64,000 bases of DNA from Candidatus Zixiibacteriota bacterium. Its GTDB lineage: Bacteria > Zixibacteria > MSB-5A5 > GN15 > JACZUZ01. The stretch spans positions 124,001-188,000 of the forward strand of contig JAJRPJ010000012.1 of assembly GCA_024280835.1 (NCBI GenBank). The letters are read 5' to 3'. The notes under the pieces are model-generated. The model saw nothing but the letters and a program-made list of their open reading frames with translations. It was not told where the DNA came from and ran no database searches. The position numbers were made by a program, and so were the translations under genes. Shown here one piece after another: positions 63,739 to 64,000 of this stretch; the stretch's first letter is position 1; every line of letters starts with the position of its first letter.

Positions 63739-64000
63739 TTATCGGTGGCAACGCGCGCAATCTGTGCTTTGATGTTTCTCACGGTGACAATCACGGCAAG
63801 CCTTCATACTGACGCGCTTCATTGGTAACATAGGAGGTGATTTACGCGTGGCCATATCTCCATGGCAAGTTTGACATTCCAGCTTTGCGAATTTTGTGTG
63901 ACGGAGATGTGAAAAATATACATGGTCTGGAGTCGAAGCTAGCTTGCGCCAACGAAGCTCTCCGGTGGCCGTGGCCTCCTGCCACACTTTCAGCGCCTCT
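63739..64000 (-). CDS. Multihaem cytochrome c (QrcA-like), 5' part outside the window
   Basis: The frame from the right edge to the TAA at 63741-63739 encodes the last ~86 residues. It contains three CXXCH haem sites (CQTCHGDM, CRDCHREK, CARCHR) with extra axial His (VYFSHLRHTKF). This is the FSHxxH/CxxCH pattern of QrcA/class III-like cytochromes that accept electrons from periplasmic donors. It leads the operon with the molybdopterin-family gene, which starts 141 nt after its stop. Confidence 0.85.
   Translation of the reverse strand, partial: EALKVWQEATATGELRWRKLASTPDHVYFSHLRHTKFAKLECQTCHGDMATRKSPPMLPMKRVSMKACRDCHREKHQSTDCARCHR

Noticed and set aside
58090-64000. Alternative complex III instead of a Qrc-like complex
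   Set aside because: In ACIII the Mo-like and Fe-S parts are usually fused (ActB) and followed by ActD-F; here they are separate genes without those subunits, although the families are related.

Overview
The window is a typical chromosomal stretch of moderate GC (roughly mid-40s by eye) from a Gram-negative (diderm) bacterium. Outer-membrane barrels ending in Phe, lipoproteins with lipoboxes, PorV/FadL-like proteins, a PEP-CTERM protein, dockerin-like repeats with FG-GAP and thrombospondin-3 repeats, bacilliredoxin and many Hanks-type kinases with PD40 propellers together suggest the FCB superphylum, perhaps a Zixibacteria-like candidate phylum. The phylum is an inference, since no rRNA is present. 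Most genes lie on the minus strand.

Layout. 1-7252 (minus) is an envelope block: a lipoprotein with a PQQ-type propeller, cut by the window edge; a metallopeptidase/PD40/Omp85-type barrel fusion; a GT9-HAD fusion; UppP; and a small barrel. 7682-9070 (plus) is a sodium symporter of the NSS family. 9186-15797 (minus) holds a sigma-54 response regulator, an unknown membrane protein, an FN3 lipoprotein, a PEGA protein and an initiating sugar transferase. 16210-22624 (minus) holds a PorV-like protein, an M48 lipoprotein protease, two small membrane proteins and a FadL-like barrel, with about 1.3 kb of non-coding DNA and several short tandem repeats. 22915-25575 (minus) holds tRNA-Arg, apt, acylphosphatase, a LOG-like protein, tRNA-Pro and a membrane hydrolase-like protein.

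The dominant feature is 25618-43834: seven consecutive Ser/Thr protein kinase genes on the minus strand. The two leftmost are kinase + TolB/FlgO-like + TPR. The other five are kinase + one membrane helix + PD40 propeller. Their kinase halves are nearly identical and mosaic, while their C-terminal domains differ, so the cluster looks like an expanding receptor-kinase family. A secreted FG-GAP/dockerin protein follows at 44071-45807.

46072-47661 (minus) holds a GIY-YIG protein, an OB-fold tRNA_anti-like protein and a VanZ-like protein. 47857-51532 (plus) pairs histidyl-tRNA synthetase with an unusually long histidine ammonia-lyase. 51538-57147 holds SDR, PEP-CTERM, TauE/SafE, thioesterase, bacilliredoxin, a membrane protein with no obvious start codon, TadA and another membrane protein. 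tRNA-Ser (57235-57322) is followed by a transposase remnant and a gene-poor patch. 58090 to the right edge (minus) encodes a respiratory complex of the Qrc type (multihaem cytochrome c, molybdopterin-family subunit, four-cluster Fe-S subunit, NrfD-type membrane subunit) plus a four-haem cytochrome c.

A pattern that ordinary annotation misses is a set of imperfect tandem repeats of 15-17 nt, often covering the stop or start codon of a gene. The sites are 3772, 9151, 18291, 18496, 20040, 20803, 20996, 23115 and 49421.
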